DNA of 44,038 nt, taken from positions 181,616-225,653 of the forward strand of contig DLRY01000025.1 of NCBI GenBank assembly GCA_002500665.1, in the 5' to 3' direction. Positions 32,290 to 41,196 of this stretch are shown piece by piece; positions within the stretch are counted from its first letter, which is position 1, and each line of letters starts with the position of its first letter. The position numbers were made by a program, and so were the translations under genes. The notes beneath the pieces were generated by a model, which was not told the DNA's origin, searched no databases, and saw only the letters and a program-made list of their open reading frames with translations. The DNA comes from Opitutia bacterium UBA7876 (GTDB lineage Bacteria; Verrucomicrobiota; Verrucomicrobiia; Opitutales; Seribacteraceae).

Positions 32290-33717
32290 CTACGGAAAAA
32301 TTGGGTTCAAGGTAAAGCTTCCCTTAGAGCTTTCCGTAAACTCCCGCACCGAGTTGGTCAATTTGCTCGGCCATGCAGTATGCTGAGGAAGACAAACGAA
32401 AGCATGGGTTTTAGGTACCCGCTCAAAACCTACTTCCAGGCTGGAAAGAAAGATTTCGAATGACTTCTCCCAGGGAACCTCGATCATATGAGCTATGGAG
32501 GCGTTGCCGTCAAGAAGCCCCAGACGCCGAAGGGCTATCTGATCAATCGAATCGTCATCGGGAGGTAGGGAGGAAGGAGACTCGATTGATATCAGCCATT
32601 TGCGGGCGGTATCCTTGACCAAGTCGTCGACCGTAACTTCGTTCGTACGGATCCTTGAAAGACGTCTCGAATCTATCCCCAAGCCATCAAAATCGGAACG
32701 CGGAATCTCGCTGAGGTTGAAGGCGGGGGAATTTCCTGCAAAGACGAATAACAAGTCCGGATCGAAACTAATGGCAGTGCTAAGGCCATACCAAAGGCCT
32801 ACGACGCCAGGCAACGGTTTGGAATAAAGCAATTCCTTGGGATAATATTGGTTCCGGTTCTCCTTGAGTTGATCCGTTTGCGTCCCCAAACCGGAAATCC
32901 AGTCGATCGCATATTTCTTGTTCTCTTGATTGGCTCTGAGGATGGTTCTGCCCAAGGCGGATGCTTCCCTGAGGTTCCAGAAAAGGACGAGGTTAAAGTA
33001 GGAGTTCGGGGAAAGGCTCGCGATGGAAGAAAGCAGCTCTCTCTTCATTTCCCCGAAAAACCTAGCCGAATCCCCGTCCTTGAGGACGTACGAACCCACG
33101 TCTAGAAGATAAACCACATGCTTGCCCGAGTAGTTGCCGCCCATGAAGAATATCTCCGTTGCAGGCTCGACCACGTTGACTGGGGGCAAGGCATTCGGCC
33201 GGGGAAGGGGAAAAGGGTTAACCGGAAAGTCATCGCGTCCATCGGGCAGGACGGAGGGGGAAGGAGAGGGTTCGGAAGCAGGAATTCGGACAACCTCCTC
33301 CGGGCGAGGCAAAGCTGGCTCTGGCGAGGGCGCCGGTTCGGAAACGGGTAAAGAGGAAGCCGTCTGGTTATCCGCGGGCTTACCATTCCCCTCCGGAACT
33401 GGATTAGGTTCGGAACCGGGATAGATATAGGAATAGATGCCCCAGACGAGAAGGACGGCAAGGTTTGAAAGGAGGCTGAGGGAGAGGACTAGCTTGGCCA
33501 TGCCACCCATCCTCCTCACCTTCTTGACTCGGGTCCTGGAATCCCCGAAATCGGCATCGAAGATTTTCCCCCCATTGGAAATCAAATGGTCATGCCAGCT
33601 CTGGAACTCATCCTCGGAAATCCCGTACTTGTTACATTGCTCGCTCTTTGATACCTGCCTAATGATCGATTCCAGAACGATCCTCAACTTGTGTTCACCC
33701 GATAAATCTGAAGGCAT
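32290..33717 (-). CDS. Membrane protein with N-terminal transposase-type helix-turn-helix and periplasmic vWA-like domain
   Basis: Unnamed 475-aa protein. Residues 5-53 (HKLRIVLESIIRQ, SEQCNKYGISEDEFQSWHD) read like the helix-turn-helix of IS3/IS66-type transposase OrfA proteins. A single membrane helix (74-98) follows, then a Pro/Ser-rich linker (101-185) and a domain with von Willebrand A features. These are VVYLLDVGSYVL in place of the DxSxS metal site (D206 kept, serines shifted), then NSYFNLVLFW and DPDLLFVFAGNSP. The vWA metal site looks degraded. The topology would put the helix-turn-helix in the cytoplasm and the vWA-like part outside. The ATG at 33717 lies just after the rsmE stop; the longer open frame to 33903 overlaps rsmE and is rejected. 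Confidence 0.65.
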   Translation of the reverse strand: MPSDLSGEHKLRIVLESIIRQVSKSEQCNKYGISEDEFQSWHDHLISNGGKIFDADFGDSRTRVKKVRRMGGMAKLVLSLSLLSNLAVLLVWGIYSYIYPGSEPNPVPEGNGKPADNQTASSLPVSEPAPSPEPALPRPEEVVRIPASEPSPSPSVLPDGRDDFPVNPFPLPRPNALPPVNVVEPATEIFFMGGNYSGKHVVYLLDVGSYVLKDGDSARFFGEMKRELLSSIASLSPNSYFNLVLFWNLREASALGRTILRANQENKKYAIDWISGLGTQTDQLKENRNQYYPKELLYSKPLPGVVGLWYGLSTAISFDPDLLFVFAGNSPAFNLSEIPRSDFDGLGIDSRRLSRIRTNEVTVDDLVKDTARKWLISIESPSSLPPDDDSIDQIALRRLGLLDGNASIAHMIEVPWEKSFEIFLSSLEVGFERVPKTHAFVCLPQHTAWPSKLTNSVREFTESSKGSFTLNPIFP

Positions 33718-33730
33718 ATCGCTTGAAAAC

Positions 33731-34462
33731 CTAGCCGAGAAAGCGCGACCGCGCAACCGCCAAAGCGCAAAGAGCAGCCGTCTCGGTTCGCAATATGTTT
33801 GGGCCCAGCGAGAAAAATTCCGCTCCTTTGGACCGAGCGAATTCTTCCTCTTGCTGGGTCCATCCTCCTTCTGGACCAACGACCAGACATATAACCGGAG
33901 CACTGGTTCCCAAGTCCACGAGGGGCTTGACCGATGAAGCTCGCAGACTGCCTAGGTAAAAAGAGTGATCCGCTGACCGAAGCAAGTCTTCCAGTTTCAT
34001 TGGCGGATCAATAAGGGGAAGCCAAGGATTTCCAGACTGCTTGCAAGCCTCAATGGCTGATTTTTCCCACTTGGCGAGTTTTCTCGACTCCTTGTCCCTT
34101 GATACCTTCGACTCGGTACGATCACTGACGAGCGGCGTTAGCCGCCCGACGCCCATCTCGGTAAGAGGACGGATCAACTCCTCCCATCTTGCCGACTTGG
34201 TCATTGAGAAGGCTACCCTGAAGAAGGGATTAAGCCGGTCAACGGACTTCAGTTTGGAAATCTTCAAACGGGTCGCCTCGTGATCCGCTTTACAAACCAC
34301 ACCCTTGAAAATGGAACCCAAACCATCGAGCACCTCGACGACGGAACCCTTTCCAGCCCGGAGAACCTTGCAGAGGTGGCGACTTTCATCCTCCGGCAAG
34401 ATAAGTTCCTCGTCGGCACAGGAATTACTCTGTGGCGAAAAAACCCTGAATTGACGGGTCAT
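33731..34462 (-). CDS. rsmE: 16S rRNA m3U1498 methyltransferase (RsmE), copy 1
   Basis: SPOUT-fold methyltransferase that methylates N3 of U1498 in 16S rRNA. An N-terminal PUA-like part (ILPEDESRHLCKVLRAGKG) is followed by KSARWEELIRPLTEMGVGRLTP, KWEKSAIEACKQSGNPWLP and the knot motif VVGPEGGWTQQEEEF ... LGPNILRTETAAL, all canonical. 243 aa. It is divergent from rsmD. A second, more diverged RsmE homologue lies on the other side of rsmD. Confidence 0.94.
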   Translation of the reverse strand: MTRQFRVFSPQSNSCADEELILPEDESRHLCKVLRAGKGSVVEVLDGLGSIFKGVVCKADHEATRLKISKLKSVDRLNPFFRVAFSMTKSARWEELIRPLTEMGVGRLTPLVSDRTESKVSRDKESRKLAKWEKSAIEACKQSGNPWLPLIDPPMKLEDLLRSADHSFYLGSLRASSVKPLVDLGTSAPVICLVVGPEGGWTQQEEEFARSKGAEFFSLGPNILRTETAALCALAVARSRFLG

Positions 34463-34558
34463 GAAAATTGAATCTGGAAAAACATGCTTGCTTCGCGATC
34501 TTAGGAAACTCTATGGAATCCTTAATGAGCAATCCTTTCTTATCAAACTCATTTGCAC

Positions 34559-35140
34559 GTGAGAATTAGCGGAGGACGGGCCCGAGGGATAGGCTTGCGG
34601 GTCACCAAATCAAGCAAGCTAAGACCGGCCACCGATGCCAACAGAGAGCGACTTTTCTCCTCCATCGGCGATTTGGTCGCCGGAAAGACCTTTCTCGACC
34701 TTTTTGCGGGAACCGGTTCATACGGACTGGAGGCCTTGAGCCGGGGAGCAAGCGAGGGTGTTTTCGTGGAAGGCAACCGCAGGGTTTTCAAAGACCTTAG
34801 GCTAAACTTCGAGAAAACCTGCAAAAGCGCCGGCTTGCCCGACTCCTGCGGACAACTGGAAAATCGTGACGTACCTGCATTCCTAAGGTCCGGAGGAAAG
34901 TCCTTCGACCTAATCTTCCTTGATCCACCCTACGAGGATTTCACAAAAATAGGCTCCACTCTGTTTGGGCTTATGAGATCGGGTAATTTCGTCCATCAAG
35001 ATACCTTGCTTATCCACGAGTCTCCACCGGAACTTGCCAACGCCTTTCCAGGATGGTCCGTCATCAGGAGCCTGGGAAAGGAAAAAAAAGGCTCTCCCGC
35101 CTACAGGCTCTACCAGCTTTCAGAATCTTCCCTCCAGTAG
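34559..35140 (+). CDS. rsmD: 16S rRNA m2G966 methyltransferase (RsmD)
   Basis: Methylates N2 of G966 in 16S rRNA using S-adenosylmethionine. MRISGGRARGIGL at the start, the SAM-binding LDLFAGTGSYGLEALSRGA and the catalytic DLIFLDPPYED (DPPY) identify the family. The GTG at 34559 gives the canonical MRI-x-GG start. A TTG two codons earlier is possible. The 3' end overlaps the convergent second rsmE by 31 bp. Confidence 0.94.
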   Translation: MRISGGRARGIGLRVTKSSKLRPATDANRERLFSSIGDLVAGKTFLDLFAGTGSYGLEALSRGASEGVFVEGNRRVFKDLRLNFEKTCKSAGLPDSCGQLENRDVPAFLRSGGKSFDLIFLDPPYEDFTKIGSTLFGLMRSGNFVHQDTLLIHESPPELANAFPGWSVIRSLGKEKKGSPAYRLYQLSESSLQ

Positions 35141-35853
35141 GAAGCCAGAACAATCCCCAAGGCCGCCACCGCAGCCGTTTCCAATCGCAGGACTCTTTCT
35201 CCAAGATGACGGAATTCAAAGTTCACGGACCTAAGAAGTTCGCGTTCCGCGGCCGACCATCCTCTTTCAGGCCCAAGTGCCAAGAGCACAGGTGAACCTC
35301 GTTCGATGCCGACGGCAGACAGGGGTTCGGGGGACTCGTAATTATCCAGTGCAAACTTTTGGGGGTTGCGGTCGGTCATTTCCGATACAAGGGTTTCCTC
35401 TAGGCTGGAGTAAACCGTGCAGGAAGGTATGAAACTCGAAAAGGACTGCTCGATGCCACGATCAATCCTCTCCATCCATTCATGGGTCTGCCAGAGACTG
35501 CTATGGGCATAGGAAGGTTCCCCTTTCTCTGCCTCGAAGAAAGCCATTCTCTCGACTCCGAGAGCAGATGCCTGCTCCAGTATTTTCCTGCAGGTCTGCG
35601 GCCTCGCCAAGCCAAGGATCAAACGTACGGGATGGAGGTCGCGGGGGTGTGGCTCCAACCAGCGAATTTCCAGTTTGATTGCCCCTTCCCCGGGCAGCGA
35701 GACAATTCCCTTGCCTTTGGGACCGTTTCGCACGGCGAGGTCGATTTCATCACCTTCTTGAACCTTCAGCACCTCCAGAAGATGAACCGTACGGGGATCG
35801 TCTTTGGCCAAGAAGAGACTGGAAAACCGTTTATCGAGGAGGAGAAGATTCAA
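35110..35853 (-). CDS. RsmE-family rRNA methyltransferase, diverged copy 2
   Basis: 247-aa SPOUT protein homologous to RsmE. RTVHLLEVLKVQEGD, LGLARPQTCRKILEQASALGVERMAF and the knot region LALGPERGWSAAERELL ... LGERVLRLETAAVAAL are recognisable. GPEGG has become GPERG and RTETA has become RLETA, so it belongs to a different subgroup from the copy at 33731. Its target could be U1498 or another rRNA base; the sequence does not tell. Its TTG start overlaps the stop of the GH13 gene (TTGA), so it is coupled to the solute locus by position. Confidence 0.85.
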   Translation of the reverse strand: MNLLLLDKRFSSLFLAKDDPRTVHLLEVLKVQEGDEIDLAVRNGPKGKGIVSLPGEGAIKLEIRWLEPHPRDLHPVRLILGLARPQTCRKILEQASALGVERMAFFEAEKGEPSYAHSSLWQTHEWMERIDRGIEQSFSSFIPSCTVYSSLEETLVSEMTDRNPQKFALDNYESPEPLSAVGIERGSPVLLALGPERGWSAAERELLRSVNFEFRHLGERVLRLETAAVAALGIVLASYWREDSESW

Positions 35854-37610
35854 TGGGAAGAAAGCCAGAGGGCTTGGTAGGGACGCAGGGAAAAGGAAGC
35901 ATCCTTGAATGGAATCTCTCCGCCGCTGATCAAGTCTCTGGCTTTGCCTTCGGAAAAAAACACCTCGATCCGGTCCGTGTTGGGAACCTTGGTCGACTTG
36001 CCTTGAAAATTAAACAGGCAGAGGACTGTCATACTCCCATCGACCGAGGTTCGCTCCACGGCAAAGATCGAAGGACCGAAATCTAGGATCGCCTGCGGGG
36101 CATCGGGATGGAAGGCCGGGCAGGCTGCCCGCCTCCTTAAGGTGCGGGCATACCACTCGAAAACCCCGAGCGTACGGCCATTCTCCTCTTCCAGCAACGC
36201 ATCAAGCTCCGTGACCTTCCATTTTCTGCGGTTAACGGTTCGGTTGCGTCCCGTCTCTCGGACCCCCTTGAGGTCGTTCTCGGTCCCGCAGAGCGAATGA
36301 AAGTAAACGGCCGGAATTCCCCTCATGGCAAGGGCAACGGCTTGGGAACACAGAAAGCGGGCTTCTCCAAGCTCCTCGTCCTCCGGGTCGGATAAAGCCG
36401 AGTAATAGGTCGCATTGAGCTCGTAGGGGGTCTCGGAACCATCGCCGAGCTTGCGCATGGATACGAATCCGCCCTTGCTCTCGATCTCCTCCGCTAATAC
36501 GTGGATTTCCTTGTTGGGGAGAATGCCCTCTAGAGGACGGACGCCTATGCCGTCATGGCTGGCCGTAAAATTCAGGAAATGACAGCCCTTGGGGGGAGGC
36601 TTCAATTGCTCCGCCCAGGAGGTCAAATGGGTCGCGGTTCCCCTCAGCAGGCCATGCAAAAGGAGAGGGGGAAGGGTAAACTGATAAACGGCATGGGCTT
36701 CGTCGCCCTTGCCGAAGTAAGAGACGTTTTCCTCATGAGGAACGTTCGTTTCAGTCAGGATAAGGACCTCCGGAGCCACGACTTCCAATAGATTCCTGAT
36801 CAGCTTGACCACTTCATGGGTCTCGGGAAGGTGCAGGCAGGACGACCCGATTTTCTTCCAGAGGAAGGCGACGGCATCTAGCCTGAGAATACGGCATCCC
36901 ATCGAAACGTAGAACAGGATGACGTCCAAAAACTCAAAAAGTAGATCGGGGCTAGTCCAGTCCAAGTCAACCTGGTCGGGGCTGAAGGTGGTCCACACAC
37001 TCCGCTCTCCCCGAAGTGTTTGAAAGGAAGTCAACAAGGGAGAGGAGCGCGGCCGCACAACGGATGACAAATCCTCCTCTTCGTCTCCCTCGAGGATGTA
37101 GTTCATACCGGGCTCCACGGCGGATACGTACTCCTTGAACCAAGGGCTCTTGGCGGAACAGTGATTAAGTACGAGGTCGAACATAAGCTCGAACTCCCCG
37201 GCCATTCGGGAGACGTCCTCCCAAGTCCCGTAGGACTCCTCTACTTCCCGATAGTCCACGACGGAAAAGCCGTCATCGGAAGTCCATGGGTAGAAAGGAA
37301 GAAGATGAATGGCGGAAAACGCCCCTTTGAGACGGGCCGTGCAAAATTCCCTAAGAGTGACCAAGGGGCTCTTGCCGTCTTCCGAAACCATGTCGGCATA
37401 GGTGATGAGAAGGGCATCGCGCTGAGTTAAAGGCTTCGCGATCGACCCTCTGTGAGCCCCTACGCCATAGCGTCCGACGAGTTGATGGAACCTCTCCATA
37501 AGCGGGTCCGCCCGTTCCACTCCGTAGAGGGAGGACAACCTTCGTCTGATGATCTTCAGCTTGGCGCTGGAAACATGCCTTAGAGCTGAATGAGCAACTT
37601 GCGTCTTCAT
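35850..37610 (-). CDS. GH13 sucrose-phosphorylase-like enzyme, probable glucosylglycerate phosphorylase
   Basis: 586-aa cytoplasmic alpha-amylase-family enzyme without signal peptide. The (beta/alpha)8 motifs are IHLLPFYPWTSDDGFSVVDY, ELMFDLVLNHCS, CRILRLDAVAFLWK (nucleophile D245), LILTETNV (acid/base E287) and TASHDGIGVRPLEG (D353). This layout is that of the sucrose phosphorylase subfamily GH13_18. That subfamily also contains enzymes that phosphorolyse glucosylglycerate. The neighbouring glucosyl-3-phosphoglycerate synthase makes glucosylglycerate the more likely substrate, so the enzyme could recycle the solute after osmotic downshift. Sucrose remains possible. It starts four bases after the GT4 gene and is translationally coupled to the second rsmE. 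Confidence 0.85.
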   Translation of the reverse strand: MKTQVAHSALRHVSSAKLKIIRRRLSSLYGVERADPLMERFHQLVGRYGVGAHRGSIAKPLTQRDALLITYADMVSEDGKSPLVTLREFCTARLKGAFSAIHLLPFYPWTSDDGFSVVDYREVEESYGTWEDVSRMAGEFELMFDLVLNHCSAKSPWFKEYVSAVEPGMNYILEGDEEEDLSSVVRPRSSPLLTSFQTLRGERSVWTTFSPDQVDLDWTSPDLLFEFLDVILFYVSMGCRILRLDAVAFLWKKIGSSCLHLPETHEVVKLIRNLLEVVAPEVLILTETNVPHEENVSYFGKGDEAHAVYQFTLPPLLLHGLLRGTATHLTSWAEQLKPPPKGCHFLNFTASHDGIGVRPLEGILPNKEIHVLAEEIESKGGFVSMRKLGDGSETPYELNATYYSALSDPEDEELGEARFLCSQAVALAMRGIPAVYFHSLCGTENDLKGVRETGRNRTVNRRKWKVTELDALLEEENGRTLGVFEWYARTLRRRAACPAFHPDAPQAILDFGPSIFAVERTSVDGSMTVLCLFNFQGKSTKVPNTDRIEVFFSEGKARDLISGGEIPFKDASFSLRPYQALWLSSH

Positions 37611-37614
37611 AGAT

Positions 37615-38871
37615 TCAGTAACCCGTCAGGCTTGCAATGAAAGCCCGTAGGGTGCTTCGAACGACCGAGTAGGAATAAAACTGGCGGGCGACCTCATAAT
37701 TGTGGCTGACGATTTCTTCCCTTAATTCTTCATCGTGCAGAATTTGCCTCACCCTTTCGGCCATGCCCGGTGTAACGAAGCCATCCATGGTCATTAGCCT
37801 GAATCCCTTTGGTTCGATATCCCGCACGAAAATCGAGTACCTGTTTATCAAAACTGGCTTGCGAAAATATATTGCTTCCAGCAAAGCGTTGCCAAAGCCC
37901 TCATAGAGACTTGGATAAGTCACGAAGTCGGCATGGAGATAGAGATCCCACAACGTATAAATTTTTCTCCCTTCCGAATCTCGATGGCGAACCTCCCCCA
38001 CCCGATCCGCAACAACCCTCATGTCCACATTCTCTTCCTTAGCGAGTTGCTCGAGCATCCCAAGGTATTCGTATCCCTCGTCCCCGGCTTCATGGGAGAT
38101 AACGAGCTTGCAACGCGGATCCTTCAATAGGCTGACCAGCTTGATCGCCTGCTCGATTCCCTTTCTGGGTACGACGCGAGTCGGTTGAAGAATGAAGAAG
38201 TCGTCTTCCTTAAGACCGATTTCCTTGCGGACGTCGGAAGCATATTCGTCCGCGGGGTCGGGCGGATTGGCAAAATCGAACACGTTGGGGATGACCAGGG
38301 AGGAAATCCCCTTGCGGAGGGCGAGCTGCTCTTGGGCCTCGTTGTTGATCACGACGTCCCTCATGTTGGACAGTTTGGGCGGAAAGCTCATATCAAGGTA
38401 ATCCGGAACCGAATTGACCGAGAACCTCGTCCGCTCCCAGAAGAAATCGTGATGGTGGGCGATGGCAGGCATCCTTGTCTCGGAAAGGAATTCCGTAAGG
38501 GCTATCCCGAGGGGCAAATGCATAGGGATGGCGAGACAGTTTTGAGGGATCAGGATGTCTAGGTCAAATTTGTCGACAAACTGGTACAGTGTGGACTTGA
38601 TGTAATCGGTCAGGTTCCGGATCCTCTCGGTGACGAAACGGTCTCGCTGATCCTTCCCCCAGATTCTCTCGTTGATCCATTTGTTTTCGGGAAAACCAAA
38701 ATAGGCTTCCGGTACGACGTGACTGATACCGGGGTCACGATCGCTCTGGCCACTATACCAAAAGCTTACGTGCCGGTCCTCCCAAAGCACCTCGGCCCAC
38801 TTTGCACTCTCGAGCGAAACTCCGTCCTGACCCGCAAAACGGGTGGAAACAAATCCGATGTTTTGTGCCAT
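37615..38871 (-). CDS. GT4 retaining glycosyltransferase, candidate mannosylglucosylglycerate synthase
   Basis: 418-aa cytoplasmic GT-B transferase. N-terminal FVSTRFAGQDGVSLESAKWA is the acceptor-side glycine-rich loop. QPTRVVPRKGIEQAI and the donor-site YPSLYEGFGNALLEAIYFRKP (the E-x7-E motif) are typical of GT4. The HHHDFFWER stretch and the overall layout resemble MggS-type mannosylglucosylglycerate synthases, which add mannose from GDP-mannose to glucosylglycerate. This specific assignment is inferred from the resemblance and from the adjacent gpgS and GH13 genes. It is divergent from the M20-like gene. Confidence 0.75.
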   Translation of the reverse strand: MAQNIGFVSTRFAGQDGVSLESAKWAEVLWEDRHVSFWYSGQSDRDPGISHVVPEAYFGFPENKWINERIWGKDQRDRFVTERIRNLTDYIKSTLYQFVDKFDLDILIPQNCLAIPMHLPLGIALTEFLSETRMPAIAHHHDFFWERTRFSVNSVPDYLDMSFPPKLSNMRDVVINNEAQEQLALRKGISSLVIPNVFDFANPPDPADEYASDVRKEIGLKEDDFFILQPTRVVPRKGIEQAIKLVSLLKDPRCKLVISHEAGDEGYEYLGMLEQLAKEENVDMRVVADRVGEVRHRDSEGRKIYTLWDLYLHADFVTYPSLYEGFGNALLEAIYFRKPVLINRYSIFVRDIEPKGFRLMTMDGFVTPGMAERVRQILHDEELREEIVSHNYEVARQFYSYSVVRSTLRAFIASLTGY

Positions 38872-39012
38872 AAGCTATTGAAGAGGAGAATAAATTCGCT
38901 CGTAAAGTCGTCTTTGGCTTGATGCAGGAAGTATACCCTTTTTTCAACCAAGAAAAAAGAGTCTGCAGTTTGTCATGGCGTGACGTGCAATTATGGCTTA
39001 ATGCGATAGCCA
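38872..39012. promoter_or_regulatory. Divergent promoter region of the compatible-solute locus
   Basis: A 141-bp gap lies between the GT4 gene (minus) and the M20-like gene (plus). On the minus strand a TATACT hexamer is a fair -10. On the plus strand TTGTCA followed 16 bases later by TATGGC could be a weak promoter. A CTTTTTTC / GAAAAAAG stretch can pair. No osmotic regulatory motif was recognised. Confidence 0.35.
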
Positions 39013-40200
39013 ATGACTATTGAAACATCAACCAAGGAAGTTTCCCTGGAATCTCTGCTCAAGAAGATCCCGAAACAAAGGGAAAGGTTGCGTGAATTCC
39101 GCGAGACTTATCTGACGGACGCAGTTTTACTGGGAGAAATCCCCTCGCCCACCTTTGGTGAGCAGGACCGGATCCGTCTTGCAGTGGATCGCTTCCGTGA
39201 AAATGGCTTGGAGGATCCCGAAATCGATGAATTCGGCAATGCCTCGGGGATTTTGCCGGGTACGGAAGGAGGTTCCTCCATTCTGGTGATGGCGCACGCC
39301 GACACGGTATTCAGCCCAGAGACCCGTCACGTACTGAACGTGGGGGCCGACCACATCACCGGTCCCGGAATCGCCGACAACGCAATCGGGTTGGCGGCCG
39401 TAGTGGGATTGCCCAAGCTCCTTGACCAACTTGGAGTCCGGCTCAAGGACGACCTCCTTCTCCTGACAAACGTCCGTAGTTTAGGGAGGGGAAACCTAGA
39501 GGGAGCGCGCTCCTTTCTGGAAACCAAACAACGCCCGATCCGGGCAGGTATCTGCGTGGAGGGAGCAACACAGGGAAGGCTGAGCTATTCGGGAATCGGC
39601 GCCCTTCGCGGAGAAATTACTCTCCAGATCCCGAGCAGTTACGACTGGAATCGCTTCGGCGCCTCGGGAGCCATCAGCCACTTGACACGTTTCATCAATC
39701 AGATTCTTGAAATCCCCATGCCTAAGGAACCCATGACGAGAATGACTTTCGGTGGTCTAAGATGCGGATCGAGCTTCAACACAAGCCCCCGGCGCGGTTC
39801 CCTGAGGTTCGAGATTACCAGCGAGGGGGACGAGATTCTTAACGACATGGAAAAGCAGGTGAACGAGCTGTGCGAGCAGTTTTCGCTGGAGACGGGCACC
39901 CAACTGGAGCTTGAGGTCGTGGCCAAGAGACAGAACTGTGGAATCCCCTTTACGCACCCCTTGGTCAAGACAACTCGGGCGATCATGAACGAGTTGGGAA
40001 TCACACCCAACGTCGATCCAAGCACAGGCGACCTTAACTCGCTCATCAGGGCGGGTCACCCGGGGGTGACCCTGGGACTCACCACTGCGGAAAATCTCCG
40101 TGATGAAAATGAGACCATTCACCTGGAACCTCTTTATGCGGGCATGGCCCAACTGGTTTCCCTGCTCCAGGCAATCGACATGGGGCTTTGCGAATCATGA
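39013..40200 (+). CDS. M20-family peptidase-like protein with altered catalytic residues
   Basis: 395-aa protein with the M20 metallopeptidase fold. First metal motif MAHADTVF (H95, D97), bridging Asp in GPGIADNAIGLAAV (D122) and the terminal ETIHLEPLYAG are present. Where active members have a Glu-Glu pair (base plus ligand) before G.GNL.G, this protein has NVRSLGRGNLEG: R155 and S156 replace the pair. The expected Asp of the next motif is Glu (CVEGA, E183). It may be inactive, bind a ligand, or act on something other than peptides. The stop overlaps the gpgS ATG (ATGA), which ties it to glucosylglycerate synthesis. No signal peptide. Confidence 0.8.
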   Translation: MTIETSTKEVSLESLLKKIPKQRERLREFRETYLTDAVLLGEIPSPTFGEQDRIRLAVDRFRENGLEDPEIDEFGNASGILPGTEGGSSILVMAHADTVFSPETRHVLNVGADHITGPGIADNAIGLAAVVGLPKLLDQLGVRLKDDLLLLTNVRSLGRGNLEGARSFLETKQRPIRAGICVEGATQGRLSYSGIGALRGEITLQIPSSYDWNRFGASGAISHLTRFINQILEIPMPKEPMTRMTFGGLRCGSSFNTSPRRGSLRFEITSEGDEILNDMEKQVNELCEQFSLETGTQLELEVVAKRQNCGIPFTHPLVKTTRAIMNELGITPNVDPSTGDLNSLIRAGHPGVTLGLTTAENLRDENETIHLEPLYAGMAQLVSLLQAIDMGLCES

Positions 40201-41177
40201 GCAAGAAAAAGAAGCAATGGCTCGACCGTAACACCTTCCACCACGGAGAGTTTTGGGATATCCTCAAACTGGTCGAGGAAAAGGAAAAAAAGGGTCTGAG
40301 CATTTCCCTCTGCATCCCAACCCTCAACGAAGAAAAGACCATTGGGAAGGAGGTCCTTATCCTTCGCTCCGAACTCATGGAGAGGTATCCCTTGATAGAC
40401 GAGTTCGCGGTCATCGACTCAGGTTCCTCCGACAAGACTCTTGAAGTCGCCGCCAGCTATGGAGCAGATGTTTATCTCGCCTCCGACATCCTTCCGGAAG
40501 TTGGGGACAAGCGGGGCAAAGGAGAAAACCTCTGGAAGGCCATCCACCAACTCAATGGCGACGTAATCTGCTATGTGGATGCGGATATCTCCAATATTCA
40601 TCCGCGCTTCGTCTATGGTCTAGTTGCCCCCCTCATCCACCGTGAGGAAATTCATTACGTCAAGGCCTTCTACGATCGACCTCTGAACTACTCCTCCGGG
40701 CTCAGATCAACGGGTGGCGGGCGGGTAACCGAGATCCTGATCAGGCCTCTTTTCTCGCTCTTCTACCCTGAGTTGACGAACGTGATCCAGCCCCTTTCCG
40801 GCGAATACGCCGCCAGGCGTGAGGTGCTGGAAATCATTCCCTTTCCCATTGGATATGGCGTTGAGACCTCCCATTTGCTGGACCTCTACGAGAAATTCGG
40901 TCTCGATGCCTTTGCTCAGACCGACCTAGACCGGAGGGTACACCGCAACCAGACCACCAATGCTCTTGGGAAAATGAGTTTCGGCATTCTGCAGACCTTC
41001 TTCAACCGTCTCCATGCCCAAGGAAAAATCGACCAGATGCCTAACATGGAAACCTTTTACCGGCGCTTCGAGGTAGAGGACGGCGTATACAACCAGCTTG
41101 TTCAGGAAGTCGTGGAAGAGGAGCGGCCTCCCATGATCGAAATCGAGGAATACTTGAACCGGGTCGTTTCGCCCTAA
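40197..41177 (+). CDS. gpgS: Glucosyl-3-phosphoglycerate synthase
   Basis: 326-aa GT-A transferase (family GT81) that joins glucose from a nucleotide sugar to 3-phosphoglycerate, the first step to the compatible solute glucosylglycerate. Visible motifs: LCIPTLNEEKTIGKEV, AVIDSGSSDKTLEVA, the KRGKGENLWK acceptor loop, the metal-binding DADIS (128-130), LSGEYAARREVL and GYGVETSHLLDLYEKFG. The ATG at 40197 overlaps the preceding stop; a TTG nine bases earlier is the only longer option. No GpgP-type phosphatase was recognised in the window. The dephosphorylation step is therefore done elsewhere, or by one of the unassigned proteins here. Confidence 0.9.
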   Translation: MSKKKKQWLDRNTFHHGEFWDILKLVEEKEKKGLSISLCIPTLNEEKTIGKEVLILRSELMERYPLIDEFAVIDSGSSDKTLEVAASYGADVYLASDILPEVGDKRGKGENLWKAIHQLNGDVICYVDADISNIHPRFVYGLVAPLIHREEIHYVKAFYDRPLNYSSGLRSTGGGRVTEILIRPLFSLFYPELTNVIQPLSGEYAARREVLEIIPFPIGYGVETSHLLDLYEKFGLDAFAQTDLDRRVHRNQTTNALGKMSFGILQTFFNRLHAQGKIDQMPNMETFYRRFEVEDGVYNQLVQEVVEEERPPMIEIEEYLNRVVSP

Positions 41178-41196
41178 GGCCTGGAGGCCGCAGAGA

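Noticed and set aside
33550..33717. Insertion-sequence remnant suggested by the transposase-like helix-turn-helix
   Set aside because: No DDE transposase domain, inverted repeats or target duplications were seen, and the domain is in frame with a membrane helix and an outer domain.
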